Shown: one piece after another, positions 46,601 through 56,400 of the stretch
Layout of the letters: each line of letters begins with the position of its first letter
Numbering within the stretch: position 1 is the stretch's first letter
Source: Symsagittifera roscoffensis
Taxonomy: Eukaryota > Xenacoelomorpha > Acoela > Convolutidae
Assembly (NCBI RefSeq): GCF_963678635.1
Contig: NC_087068.1
Coordinates: 14,139,872-14,203,871 of the forward strand
Reading direction: 5' to 3'
DNA: 64,000 bases
The notes under the pieces: generated by a model
Databases searched by the model: none
Told to the model about the DNA's origin: nothing
What the model saw: the letters and a program-made list of their open reading frames with translations, nothing else
Translations under genes and position numbers: made by a program

Positions 46601-47067
46601 ACTCACATCTAGAAGATATTCTTGAATGCATGCATGAATAACAATACATCCGACAGAATAATAGAGAATATTGCACCAGTCCATAGGTCCACTCACATAG
46701 TAATTAAACTCATGGGGCCTGTCTTGCAATATTGATATACCTAAAAACATAGTTTAAAGAACAGTAATGTACATGAACTAAAGATTTTCAATAGCTATAC
46801 TTACTTTCAGTGGATATGTTGTAGTTTAAAAAGAGAATTTTTGATGCCATTTGATTTGTAGGCTGAAATCACAACATTTAATTTATAATTTCATGGAAGT
46901 TGAGCATAACTCAATTTTGGTGCATAAAATGCTATTTATATTACCTGAAAAAACATTCCAATAAAAACCAGCGACAAAACAGTGACTGCTATATCGCCAT
47001 GATTCTGGATGAAAAATTCATGGCTCGGAAAACTAGCTGCCTTCGCATTTTTCTTTTTCTGAACCAT
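43647..47067 (-). CDS. TRAM1: Translocating chain-associated membrane protein (TRAM1 family)
   Basis: Twelve minus-strand exons: 46945-47067, 46805-46862, 46607-46740, 46421-46537, 46253-46311, 46149-46179, 46003-46056, 45858-45928, 45674-45784, 45439-45510, 45299-45370, 43647-43884. All joins are in frame with GT-AG introns, giving 379 residues (human TRAM1 is about 374). TRAM sits in the ER membrane beside Sec61 and helps nascent secretory and membrane proteins enter it. Seen: a basic cytosolic N-terminus, then FFIQNHGDIAVTVLSLVFIG (first membrane segment). A TLC domain follows, with HACIQEYLLD, KLSKFNESAQLGVFYALSLG, WIHIFPEIYFQKVRK and FVHYTIEFLFHAARF. The last membrane segment is CLVGVFGLQTWLMWNFIQFQ, followed by an acidic, lysine-poor tail; vertebrate tails are more basic. 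Several membrane helices are spread over exons 1-12. A GTGAGT donor inside the last exon (43671-43672) could extend the C-terminus in another isoform. The family is certain; paralogue identity (TRAM1, TRAM1L1 or TRAM2) is not. Confidence 0.93.
44625..44705 (-). mobile_element. tRNA-like SINE head in TRAM intron
   Basis: The minus strand has GTAGCGTAGAGGTAGGGAAG (A-box-like) and GAGGGTTCGAACATGGGCAG (B-box GGTTCGAAC), about 40 bases apart. No tRNA fold. Confidence 0.45.
45035..45125 (-). mobile_element. tRNA-derived SINE head or tRNA pseudogene in TRAM intron
   Basis: The minus strand has CTTGGCCGAGAGGTAACGTG (good A box) and GGGGTTCGAGTCCCGG (consensus B box), spaced as in a Ser/Leu-like tRNA. 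The T stem pairs only partly and the acceptor strands do not pair, so it is not a functional tRNA gene. It has intact-looking Pol III internal promoter boxes. Confidence 0.55.
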
Positions 47068-47092
47068 ATTAGACTAATGTACGAATCTGAAA
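47068..47092 (-). promoter_or_regulatory. 3' splice acceptor just upstream of the TRAM start codon
   Basis: TTTTTTTTCAG ends 19 bases before the ATG on the minus strand. It marks either a 5' UTR intron or a trans-splicing (spliced-leader) addition site; the sequence alone cannot decide. Confidence 0.5.
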
Positions 47093-47220
47093 AAAAACTA
47101 TCTTTGTGAGGTGTTAGGCCACGCAATTCAGGTTTTCATCCTCTAAAATGCCCCATCTTTCAACACTGAAACCAAGAGGAACTTTGCGACACTTATAATA
47201 AAACATGCTCGTCAAACTTT

Positions 47221-47459
47221 TTACGCTGAAATAAGAAGGCCAGAAATTATTACGGCTTCAAGGTATTCGAAGTAACTACAGTGTTCATAGGCTGTTTCCA
47301 CCATGATCCTGCAGATGAATTTTCTTGCTTCTCTTTTTTTTGCAGCAGGCAGCGCATTGGTAGCTTTTTTATTGTATTTACTATTCACAGTTTTCTGAAC
47401 TTCAATCAGTCGGTCAAGCAGTCTTCGATACTTGTGAGAAGGTAGGTTTAAAATTTCAT
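47221..47459 (-). CDS. Terminal exon of an unrecognised gene upstream of TRAM
   Basis: Minus-strand exon after an acceptor (AAAATAAGACAG): two bases finishing a codon, 78 codons and TAA at 47221-47223. It begins EILNLPSHKYRRLLDRLIEV and contains AAKKREARKFICRIMVETAY; the C-terminus is hydrophobic (VIISGLLISA). Codon composition is clearly coding-like and differs from the flanking satellite. Its stop lies only about 150 bases from the TRAM ATG, a tight head-to-tail arrangement. The preceding exons would lie beyond the satellite, LINE and LTR element and were not found. No family recognised. Confidence 0.5.
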
Positions 47460-47504
47460 CTGTCTTATTTTAAGTGTTTAAGTGAAATTTTATTTTTGAA
47501 AAAA

Positions 47505-48235
47505 CCAAGGAAAGTGCCATATCCCGAAAACAACAAAAAATTGAGCACTCATATCTGGAGACAATATTCGCAACCCCTGAGAGTACTCTGATAGCCCCAT
47601 TACAGAAATGGGAATTTCAAATTTAAAAAAAAATTAATTCAAAATTTCTGAAATTTTTTCGAAAAAATCACGAAAAACGTCATATCTCGAAAAGTACAAG
47701 GATTTGAGTAGTCTTATTTGGAGGAAAAAATTGCAACTCCCGGTAGAACCCTGATAGAGCCTTACTATAGAGATGACACTTCAAATTTTGTGAATCTTTC
47801 TATATCTAATTTCTGCGAAAAAACTTAAAAACCCTACAGAACATGTTATCTCCAAAAACCACTAGCATTTGAGCAGTCATATTCAGAGGCAAGACTTGCG
47901 ACCCCTGAGAGTAACCTCAGTTTTCAACTACAGGATTGAGATATTTGAAACTTAAATATTGAATTTTTTCAATCGAATTTTTTTGAAAATTTTTCAAAAA
48001 AATCATGAAAAACGTCATATCTCGAAACCTACAAGGATTTGAGAAGTGCGATTTGGAGGCAAGATTCGCAACCCCTGAGATTAACCTGACAGCACCCAAC
48101 TACAGGGTTGAGAATTTCATATTTTAAGAAATTTTTTTAAGTTACGTTTTCTATAAATTTTTCCAAAATCGCAACACCTGGAGAAGCCCTGACAGCATCC
48201 CAATATTGGGTTGTTTATTTCAAGCTTGGTAAAAT
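47505..48235. repeat. Degenerate satellite, about 150-175 bp period
   Basis: Five diverged units carry the phrases GTCATATCTCGAAA, ACAAGGATTTGAG, GGAGGCAAGATTCGCAACCC and CTACAGGGTTGAGA-type ends (starts near 47505, 47660, 47830, 48000 and 48140). No coding capacity. Confidence 0.8.
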
Positions 48236-48248
48236 AAACGCTGAACTA

Positions 48249-49240
48249 CATGACCAGCCACCCTGTTATCGTCAGCATTATTGCTACTCCATACTGTTTT
48301 TCGGTCTTAACTCTCATCAAAATGCAATGCTTCAACAGATTTGGTTTTGGTTTCCTACTCCGATTGGGCATTGCGCAACGGTTACAAATTTTTGTCAATT
48401 TAAAGATTTAGTTCTCAGGTTTGATTTTGCTCAGTTTCAAATTCATATTGTTAACTATTCAAACTCTCTACCGCCAGTTTAGAGTTTTCTGAAGAGGAAG
48501 AAACATTTTAATTACTATTAAAATGTTTAATCACCACGCCACATCAAATTATAGAGTATCATCCACACATTTATCTCAGTGTCTGGAGTTATACACTTCA
48601 AAGTTTCTGCATGATTTTCCCTGTGGTATTATTTCTATTTTTGGTGATTTCAATATGCCAGACGCGTGTTGGATATCTCACTATGCCACTGCCGCTAGTT
48701 CACAGGCTGTGATCGACAATTTCGATTCCTTGAATTGTGTCCAACTAGTGACTGAGCCGACGCATATTTGCGGCAACACGTTAGATATTTTTGTTAAAAA
48801 ATCAACCTGAGCTGTGCTCAGTGAATGTGGAACCAGACCATTTTACATTCGATCATTATCCTGTTGCAGTTATTTTCCATGTGTCTAATTCTGAAAGCAT
48901 CACTTCTGATTTACCTAATGACATTCCAATTTATTCTAAAAACACTTTTAACATCGATGTTTTCATGAATTCTTTAGTTATATTTGATTGCCTTTTCCAA
49001 GTTTTTTTCCAAATGATTCCGACTGATTTTTATCTTGCGTGGTATGATGCTATGATCAAGTCGGTTCAGACTTCTATTTGCCTGAAACGCAAGAAAAGAT
49101 CTATGTTACCATTCTATTTTTCTAGCCATTCCGTACATCTCAGTAACAAAGTATCTACGGAGAAGCGTTGTAACATTCGTCTACTGCAGTCACACATGAG
49201 GCTTAAGAAAAATAGGCCCTATAACCACTGGCTCAAGGGT
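48249..49240 (+). pseudogene. LINE (CR1/Jockey-type) endonuclease fragment, frameshifted
   Basis: The frame from 48523 contains IISIFGDFNMPDACW, the GDFN signature of the apurinic endonuclease of non-LTR retrotransposons, and CGNTLDIFV. After about 48797 the match moves to another frame with QPELCSVNVEPDHFTFDHYP, the family's SDHxP active-site block (here FDHYP). Upstream to 48249 the domain continues with stops (LNSHQNAMLQQ resembles the NxHGGGV block). The reverse transcriptase is missing: the copy is cut off where the LTR element begins. Dead fragment. Confidence 0.8.
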
Positions 49241-49456
49241 CAGGGACACTATCTCTTGTGTTTTCCCACCTCAAGAACGGTCGGAGCCAGTTCGGTTCGC
49301 TTATGACATGAGACTACGACCCGTTACAGCTTAAAGGCTACTACTAAAATATCCCCCCACTCTAGAATTAGAAACGTCCCCATACTTAGGTCTCTAGATA
49401 CCCAAAATACATGAACGCCGTTAAAAACCGGGTTGGAACAATCCGTTAGGTTACTT

Positions 49457-49462
49457 TTTATT
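49457..49462 (-). terminator. AATAAA polyadenylation signal in LTR
   Basis: Minus-strand AATAAA about 360 bases downstream of the LTR TATA box, as expected for the end of R. Confidence 0.5.
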
Positions 49463-49820
49463 AGACAGTGTGACTTTGATCCATTTCAGATGGATCAACC
49501 TAAAACTCGCCTTATCTCAACATAACAATCATAAAACACACTCTAGAAATTAAATTTGTACTCACATAGCAGCACGCTCAAGAATTGGGAAAATAATCCA
49601 GTCAGTAACTAACTCAAGAAATAAATAACTAAGAGAAGTTTAATGTTTTATAGTTTGGACAGCAAGGATAAGTTCATGCTCTAGAATTTGAGTTCTCTTG
49701 GACCGTTGGGACACTCTAGTTGTCCGCCTTTCCGCTGAAGGTTCACTCTGGTCCAACTTTAGTAATCGCTCTCTCGGGGATACTCTGTCTTCTATTTCAA
49801 GTAGGACAGCTCTACTCTCG

Positions 49821-49830
49821 ATTATATATA
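49821..49830 (-). promoter_or_regulatory. TATA box in LTR
   Basis: TATATATAAT on the minus strand, in a locally GC-richer setting (GTCTATATATAATCGAG). Transcription would start near 49795. Confidence 0.5.
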
Positions 49831-50438
49831 GACGGAAATTGCGAATAGCAATTTCCCACTCGTTTTTACTTTCTAACTTTCCCGCAATTGCTCTAAAATT
49901 GTTCTGATTTCTTTTTCTGATTTTCAGTTGTCGCGAGAAAATCGTGCATGACATGTTCCATTCGAATTTTTGAAAAATAAAATTTCTCTCCAAAATCAAG
50001 TATTTTCTGCTCTTCTCAAGGTCAAACTTCCAAATATGACCGACTGGCACATACTCCCCGGACTCGAGATCGATGTCCTCATCGCGCGCTGTCTTCTGCC
50101 AGTGAGTCCCAGAAAAACCGAGTGTTGCTCAAGATACAGTGCCAGTGGTCATTTACAGAAGTTTGCAGCAGATTTAAGATTATCTACACCCCAAAATTCA
50201 CGACCATTTAAAATTTTCACACTATTGCTAAACAGCAATCAAAATCTGCATTTACCTGCACCTTTGAATTTTTCGCTTTTCAAGCCAATCATTTTAAAAA
50301 TTCTTTTGTCCTATTCAATCAGGAAATTGTCATGCAGCATTTCGATTTATATAATAGATATAGTATATTAGTAACAATATTTACTTTGTTAAAATTTCTT
50401 TTTCGTGAATCCAAGTTTAACTCGGATTCACACTCAAG

Positions 50439-50453
50439 CCCCCCTTCCCTCTC
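50439..50453 (-). promoter_or_regulatory. Polypurine tract (plus-strand primer site)
   Basis: GAGAGGGAAGGGGGG on the minus strand, 30 bases after the stop of the giant ORF and 2 bases before the presumed LTR start. It fits the primer for second-strand DNA synthesis in LTR retroelements. Confidence 0.7.
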
Positions 50454-50482
50454 AAGACTCAAGATCCATCCGATTTGCCCAT

Positions 50483-53400
50483 TCACCTCGTGCTCTTTGC
50501 CTTGGATGTACTGCATCCTGAAGTGCTAGATGCGGCAAACTGTCTCAACAGTTCCTCTTCATCATCGGAACTAATCACAATCTCCTCCCAAGCCTTCAGT
50601 TGTTCATAAGATCGCATCCATTCTCTCTGCTCCTGCAATCTCTTTGCCTGGTTGGGTAGTGCCTTCACCCTAGCTTCTCGGTTCAAGCAAAAGGAGTTGT
50701 GCAGGCTCAAGCTCACGTTCTTCGCCAGGTCTTCCTCTAGTATCGACTCCCTCGCTTTGGTATTGTCTCTAGACATCTTACCCACTCTCTTCCATCCCGT
50801 CGTGATCGCATTACGATGGGTTAGCAGGGGTCTCTTGAAAGCTTCCGGCCCAATCTCGGCCTGGAACTGTCGATACTCCTTTTGATGTTTTCTCATGTGA
50901 TCTTTCGTTGCCCTGTACAACCAAGACGTCAGTGTCGCCCGAAACCATGGAAAGTACCTCAAGCGACTCCATACGTGCCTGACTTCCGTTGGTATGGAGA
51001 ATACTTTGCACGCAGTCTCAAACAACTCAAGTCTCCTGCTGTAGTCTATCGCGTATATTGACTCAGCCGTTGGTGTCGTCGCCTCCCGATACTTCGTTAT
51101 ATTCTCTTCTATCCATCTCAGAGCTAACATCGTGCTCACTACTAAGAGCGTCACCTTCTGCCGGTGATCCGGCAGTCCGATCGACCGAATCTCTTCCACA
51201 TCCCACACCAGGCAAAGGTTCTTGTGATCTGGATACCACACCGTTTGTGCCAAACAGTGGCATGGGCATTCCCCATGAGAGATCTCAATGCTCCTGAGAT
51301 TACGCTCCCCTGAGGCTTCCAAGAGAGGCTCAAGCTCCATCATTTTCTCGTGCATCGTGTCATTGTCTTCCAGGTTTGGAGTACTTCCCACAGGTTTCCC
51401 GATCACGTTTTGTCTCTCGTGATCGCTTGTGTTTTCTCTTTCCAACTTCAGAAGATCTTCTCCCCAGATTTCGCTCAAGTCATCTCTCAATTCTTTTGGT
51501 ACTGTCCCTTTGATTTTTCTCAACAACTTGTGCGAGTGATGCGATATCCGAGCCAACCTCACGCACTTGGGCACTGAGAAGGCCTTGTCCACCAGTATTC
51601 TCTGGCTGGACACTTCCACCATCGCCATGTGTAGCGGGTAGTGACTTCCGCACAAGTTGGCCATCATTGACCCTATCAGCGACTTCGCGTTCAATGGCAA
51701 GCCATAAGCTTCGCTCAAGGGAAATCCCATTTCCGCCTCAAGACCAACCTTCCAGCTCCGGATGTGTTTTTGAGTCACCTGCAACACCCCGGGCCATGAT
51801 TCTACGCTCAACGCCGTCACTAAATGATGCTCAGACTCCAGTCTCTCCAGTGCCTGCAGATCACACATTCTCGAGAAGAATCCGAGAGCTGTCGCTATAT
51901 TCACCGTGGTTCTCGCGTAACATTCCGCTATTATTTGCACTTCACTTTTCTCCCTTTCTGTGATGTCTTCGAACCAAGTGACCAGATCTTCTTTTTGAAA
52001 CGACAGTATTCTGACGCATGACCGTCCATCGCAGATGTGCTCTCCGTTCCCACACGTCGAATCCAGACAGCTACCCGGCTCCAATTTCTTTGTTGACCCG
52101 GGGTCGCTCGTCCTTTCGCTTGGTTCTTGCATCTGGGGTGTGATTAGCTTATGTAGCACACTCAACTTCGCCAGATCTTCATCTTCCGTTGGGGCTAACC
52201 TCACTCGCTCGGTGGTTTCCTCGATTAGACTCGCATGGGGATGTGGACACCAGGAGGGTCTTAGTAGCTTCCATATCACTCCCAAGTTCGTGGTTAACAA
52301 GCCATTTCCACCGCCCATGTTCACTTCAACTCTCTTGTTTGAGCGCGGTATGCTTATCACCTCTGGTGTTTTCTCAAGAATCAGGCCCAGGCTCGGCCCC
52401 TCTTTCTCCACTGCGTCTATCTCCATTATCCTTTCTGTCCAAAACTTCAGTAGCTCCGCTACCTCATGGTTTCTGTGGGCTCCTCCAGCTTCCGAGTCTA
52501 AGAAGGGATTGTAGGCTATTCCCATCACTCCAGACACATATTGGTATTCCCCCTTCTCACTGAGTCTCGAGTATTGTTCTGACGAGGCCAGGTTACGGTG
52601 AACATCATGTTCTTCCTCGAACTTCTTATTAGAGAACCTCCGTACCTCGTCCAGCTTTCGATGGTTCTCCAAGGATACTCTGGAGCTATCTTCTTTCTCT
52701 ATTCCTGTACTCTGATATACGTTCAAGATGATCGTTGAGACTCTTCTCTCCATGGTTTTACTTCCACTTGCTCTCTGGTGGCATGCCAGGATGGTGCTAT
52801 CCGACATCATAGACATTGTCCATCTCAAGAAACATGTGGCATCTTTTCTTCTAGCCAGGCTCAAGCCTGAATTGTCCCTGGCCACGTGTTGCATCAGTGC
52901 CTGATACACCTCTAGCTTCTTGCTTCCCAACTTCAGCCTGTCATACGAGGTCAATGTCTCCAACTCTATTCCCACCAGACTCCAGGTGAACATTAATTGT
53001 CCCGCAGTTCTAACGAAGGGATTCGCCATTAGTGGCGGTGCTGATGAGGATGTTCTCATCGCCTCTTCAAAATGATCCTTCAACAAACTCTGCCAGGACC
53101 TCTTCAGATGACTCGCCATCTCTATCTTATTAACCTCGGCTTTCTGCTGGGTGGCCCAATTGCGTCGCCTGCGAGCTATTCCACTATCCAACTTCTTCAA
53201 GCAGTCCTCCATTTCCTTCAATGTTTCGAGGGCCACCCACCACGTCCGGGAAGTGTTCCTCGTCTTGTTCCTCTCCAATGGATCACTCGTCACTTGTTTG
53301 CTCATGTCCTGATGTGCCTTCGAGATCCATTCTTTGCCGATCTCCACTTCCCCTACCTGTCCGTTCGTTGAACCTCTCTTCACGTTTACCTTCTGAGGCT

Positions 53401-56400
53401 TGAAGTCTTCTTCTGACGTAGAACTGGTGGAAACCTCTATTTCCTTTTCTACTTCAAGTGGTTTCCTGAGTTCCGAGCTGTTCTTGTATGCCGCCGTCTT
53501 GCATCGGGCCAAAACGATGGGCGCCGTCTCCCTCAAGTTTCCCTCCGAAACAGCATCCACTGAAGGACTACCCCATCCTTCCACTTCTCTCTTCCTCTTG
53601 CGAGTCTTCACGTCTCTGCTCGAGGGTGTGGTGGCTATCATCATTGATTCTACCTCTCCATCCACTCCTTCCAACTCTTGCCTCCCCCCTGCTCGAGCCT
53701 TAAGGATATTAGTACTTTTAATCATATTACTAGTCCCAACCTTATCCCTTTTTATATCATCAACCATTTTATCCACAGTTTTTCGTTTCAGAGTAGAGCT
53801 GTCCTCACATTTCTCTTTTCTAGTCTTCGATCGTGCGTTCCTCAGCTCCACTAGCTTGTTCAGCAGCTCTTTTCTTGCTTTCTCGTCCAGGCCCGTTCCT
53901 ATCAGGAGCGGTTCCCCGAATCTTACTACTGCGTCCCACAGTTCCTTCTTGAACTTGTCCAGCGTCGTCTCGCTGCCCACTTCTCGATTGAATTCCTCCA
54001 GGAACTCCTGCCAAGCGTCATCCTCGAGAGATCCCAAGAATATGTCCCTGTTCCCTTCGAACGTGTTCTTCCCCCTTTCCTCCGAGCTCAAGAGTAACAT
54101 CCCCATATTGAAGGTCTCACCTGCCAATGGCAATTCTAGGTTCTTCCGCGGGGACGGATTCAGAGGTGGTGTGGCAGTATCTGCCCAATTCTCTTCGCTC
54201 AAGTCTTTCAACAGCTCTTGAGTGGTGAGTTCCTCCCCTGATGGCCCTGGTTCAGGTGTATTCCCCACCTCCATGTCCTCTCCAGCTTCACTGAGAGTTT
54301 CATCCATACTTTCTTCCTCCGATTCATTTCTTCTTCTCTCAAGAATTCTTTTGAATCGATCCTCAACGGGTCCGCTCCTCTTGTCTCCAGGCGTGTCCAC
54401 GGACAGTGGTGATGGTGTCGCAGGATCCAGCTTCTTGTATTCCGTCAGTGCTACGTGCAGTTGACCTGCTGCATCTAGCTCTGTTCCTTCCTGTCTTATT
54501 TCCACCTGTTCCAAGCCATAGGGCGCCTTATATTTTCTCGTGGCAAATTTCATGTCGTCCACCAGTGCGACGTGCCCCTCCATCACGATCATCCTGCCAT
54601 CATCCCATATGGGCAACATGTTATCAAGTCCCTCCTTCTCAAGAGTTCTCAAGACTTTCCTCACCTCATACCCTGGGGGCTGCGAACCTCTACTCTTTTT
54701 CGCTTGCGTCGTCCACGAATTTACCTTCATCTCGCTGGTATGGAAATAGACCGCCGCCGTGTAGCCAATGAACAGGGGGTCCCAGCCATCAGTGAAATCC
54801 TTCTGCATTTCCTCCGCCCTCATCCTCGCCATTATGGAGGGAACTACCAAGGGACTATTCATACCTAAGGTCATCCTCCTGACTATTGGGAACTCAGGCA
54901 TGGTTGCCGGGAGGATTTCTTTCTCCATTATGGTCTCTAGCTCCCTCTTCACCAGTGCGAAGCACTCCTTCCAGGCAGGAATTCTCAAGATTTCTCGTCC
55001 GTCCGCCGTCAATGGGTTCAAGTTCCAGAATTTGGGATACATTTCAATAGGGCCCTCTCGCTTGCCTCCCATTCTGCATTGCATTTGTCCCCTGAAATTG
55101 CACACCATCATCTCAGCATCTTTCACTTTTCCGAAGAGTACCGTGTTGCTCATACGCGCCCTGAGCACTTCCTGCTGACACCAATTCAGTGCTGCACCAT
55201 CCAGTACGCTGATGAGACTCAAGTGCGTCACCGAGTGACGATACGTTATCACCAGGGGATCTGGAAACGCGTACGTTACTGCTGGACCATAGATGCAGGT
55301 CACCACCTCCTCCAGACCTCGGATTATCCCCATTGGGTCCGACCTCATTGCCAGACACAGGTCCGTTAACAGAGGCATCCCTCTGTTCGCCTTCTCCCAT
55401 TCTTCTCTCGAGGTTGGGTTTTCATCTTCACCCGTCATGTATCGATTCTGCATCATGAGGTATTGCACCAGCAGTGTCTTCAACCCTGCGGCGCACTTGT
55501 AGGAGCTGGTTTCAATGCTCGTGTGGACTTTCCCCATAGACAGAGGTTCTCCATATTCCATTAACCGATGAAACGACACCAATTCCCCATGGGTCAAGAG
55601 CACTAGTGCCAGATACCCATCAACTCGAAGTGTCTCCACTCCCCGACTAAACATATATGCTGGACCCATATTGAACAAGTATCTGGGGTAGACCAAATAC
55701 AGGGCCAAGAGCAGGCTGATGGGCATGCCCAGTATCTCCTGCACGAAGGCTCCGAAGATAGTCGCCGTGGTGCCGAACACTCCTGCCAAGAATTCTCTCT
55801 CCCAGCAAGGACTCAAGAACTTGAGAATCTCGTAATCTCTCCTAGTTTTCAATTCGCCGTTGGCGTGCTCTCTCCAAAATCCTCCAATCGTCACTTCATT
55901 GGCGGCCGAGACAAATCTAACCACCGTCATGTCTCTCCTTTCAGCTAGCTCCAGTTGCTTCTCTAGAAAACTCCAGATTTGTTTCACGAGGAGTGGTGCT
56001 TCCTCCCTCGTTTTATTCGTGGCGTTCTCCAGCCTTGGTGTCAGGAATGGCCACCAGCCATTCTCTTGGGTCAAGCGATATTTCATCGATTCTAACTGTT
56101 TCTCCGTCTCGACCACATTTCTTCTCTCGTTGCTGGGTCCTCTAGTCCTGCTGGTGGAATTTGCGACTTTCACATCCATACTCCGGAACCACAGGCTGGC
56201 CGTCAACTGGTTTATCGCCGGGTGATCGTCCCCGATGACTGGGCTGAACTTGAGTTGTCTAGCAAAGTTCGATATCTCTAGCAAGAGTACCTCATCCAAT
56301 ACAATCAAGACATCGGCTAGTCCGTAAAAGCCCCTCAGCGCATGAGATATGTCAGCCCATGCCGCTGGTAATTCTGATCTGTAAAGTCTCAAGTTTACTG

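Larger units (their letters stand above)
49257..50436 (-). repeat. 3' LTR of the giant retroelement
   Basis: It lies directly after the polypurine tract. It starts TGAGTGTGAATCC and probably ends in AAAACACA, a TG...CA arrangement. Minus-strand signals are in the right order: TATATATAAT at 49830-49821 and AATAAA at 49462-49457, giving U3 of about 0.6 kb, R of about 0.35 kb and the rest U5. The outer boundary is uncertain by some tens of bases because the 5' LTR is not in the window. A short inverted repeat (GAATCCGAGTTAAACTTGGATTC core) is near its start. Confidence 0.6.

Noticed and set aside
48240..48360. Minus-strand ORF starting MPNRSRKPKPN
   Set aside because: Antisense to the LINE endonuclease remnant; no good donor to reach the exon at 47221-47459.
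53400..54221. 273-codon plus-strand ORF, and many others (e.g. 58624-59340, 59985-60614, 62388-62900)
   Set aside because: They are antisense to the giant ORF or pol, Ser/Leu/Pro-rich as expected for the complement of an acidic/Lys/Glu-rich gene, and have no recognisable domain.
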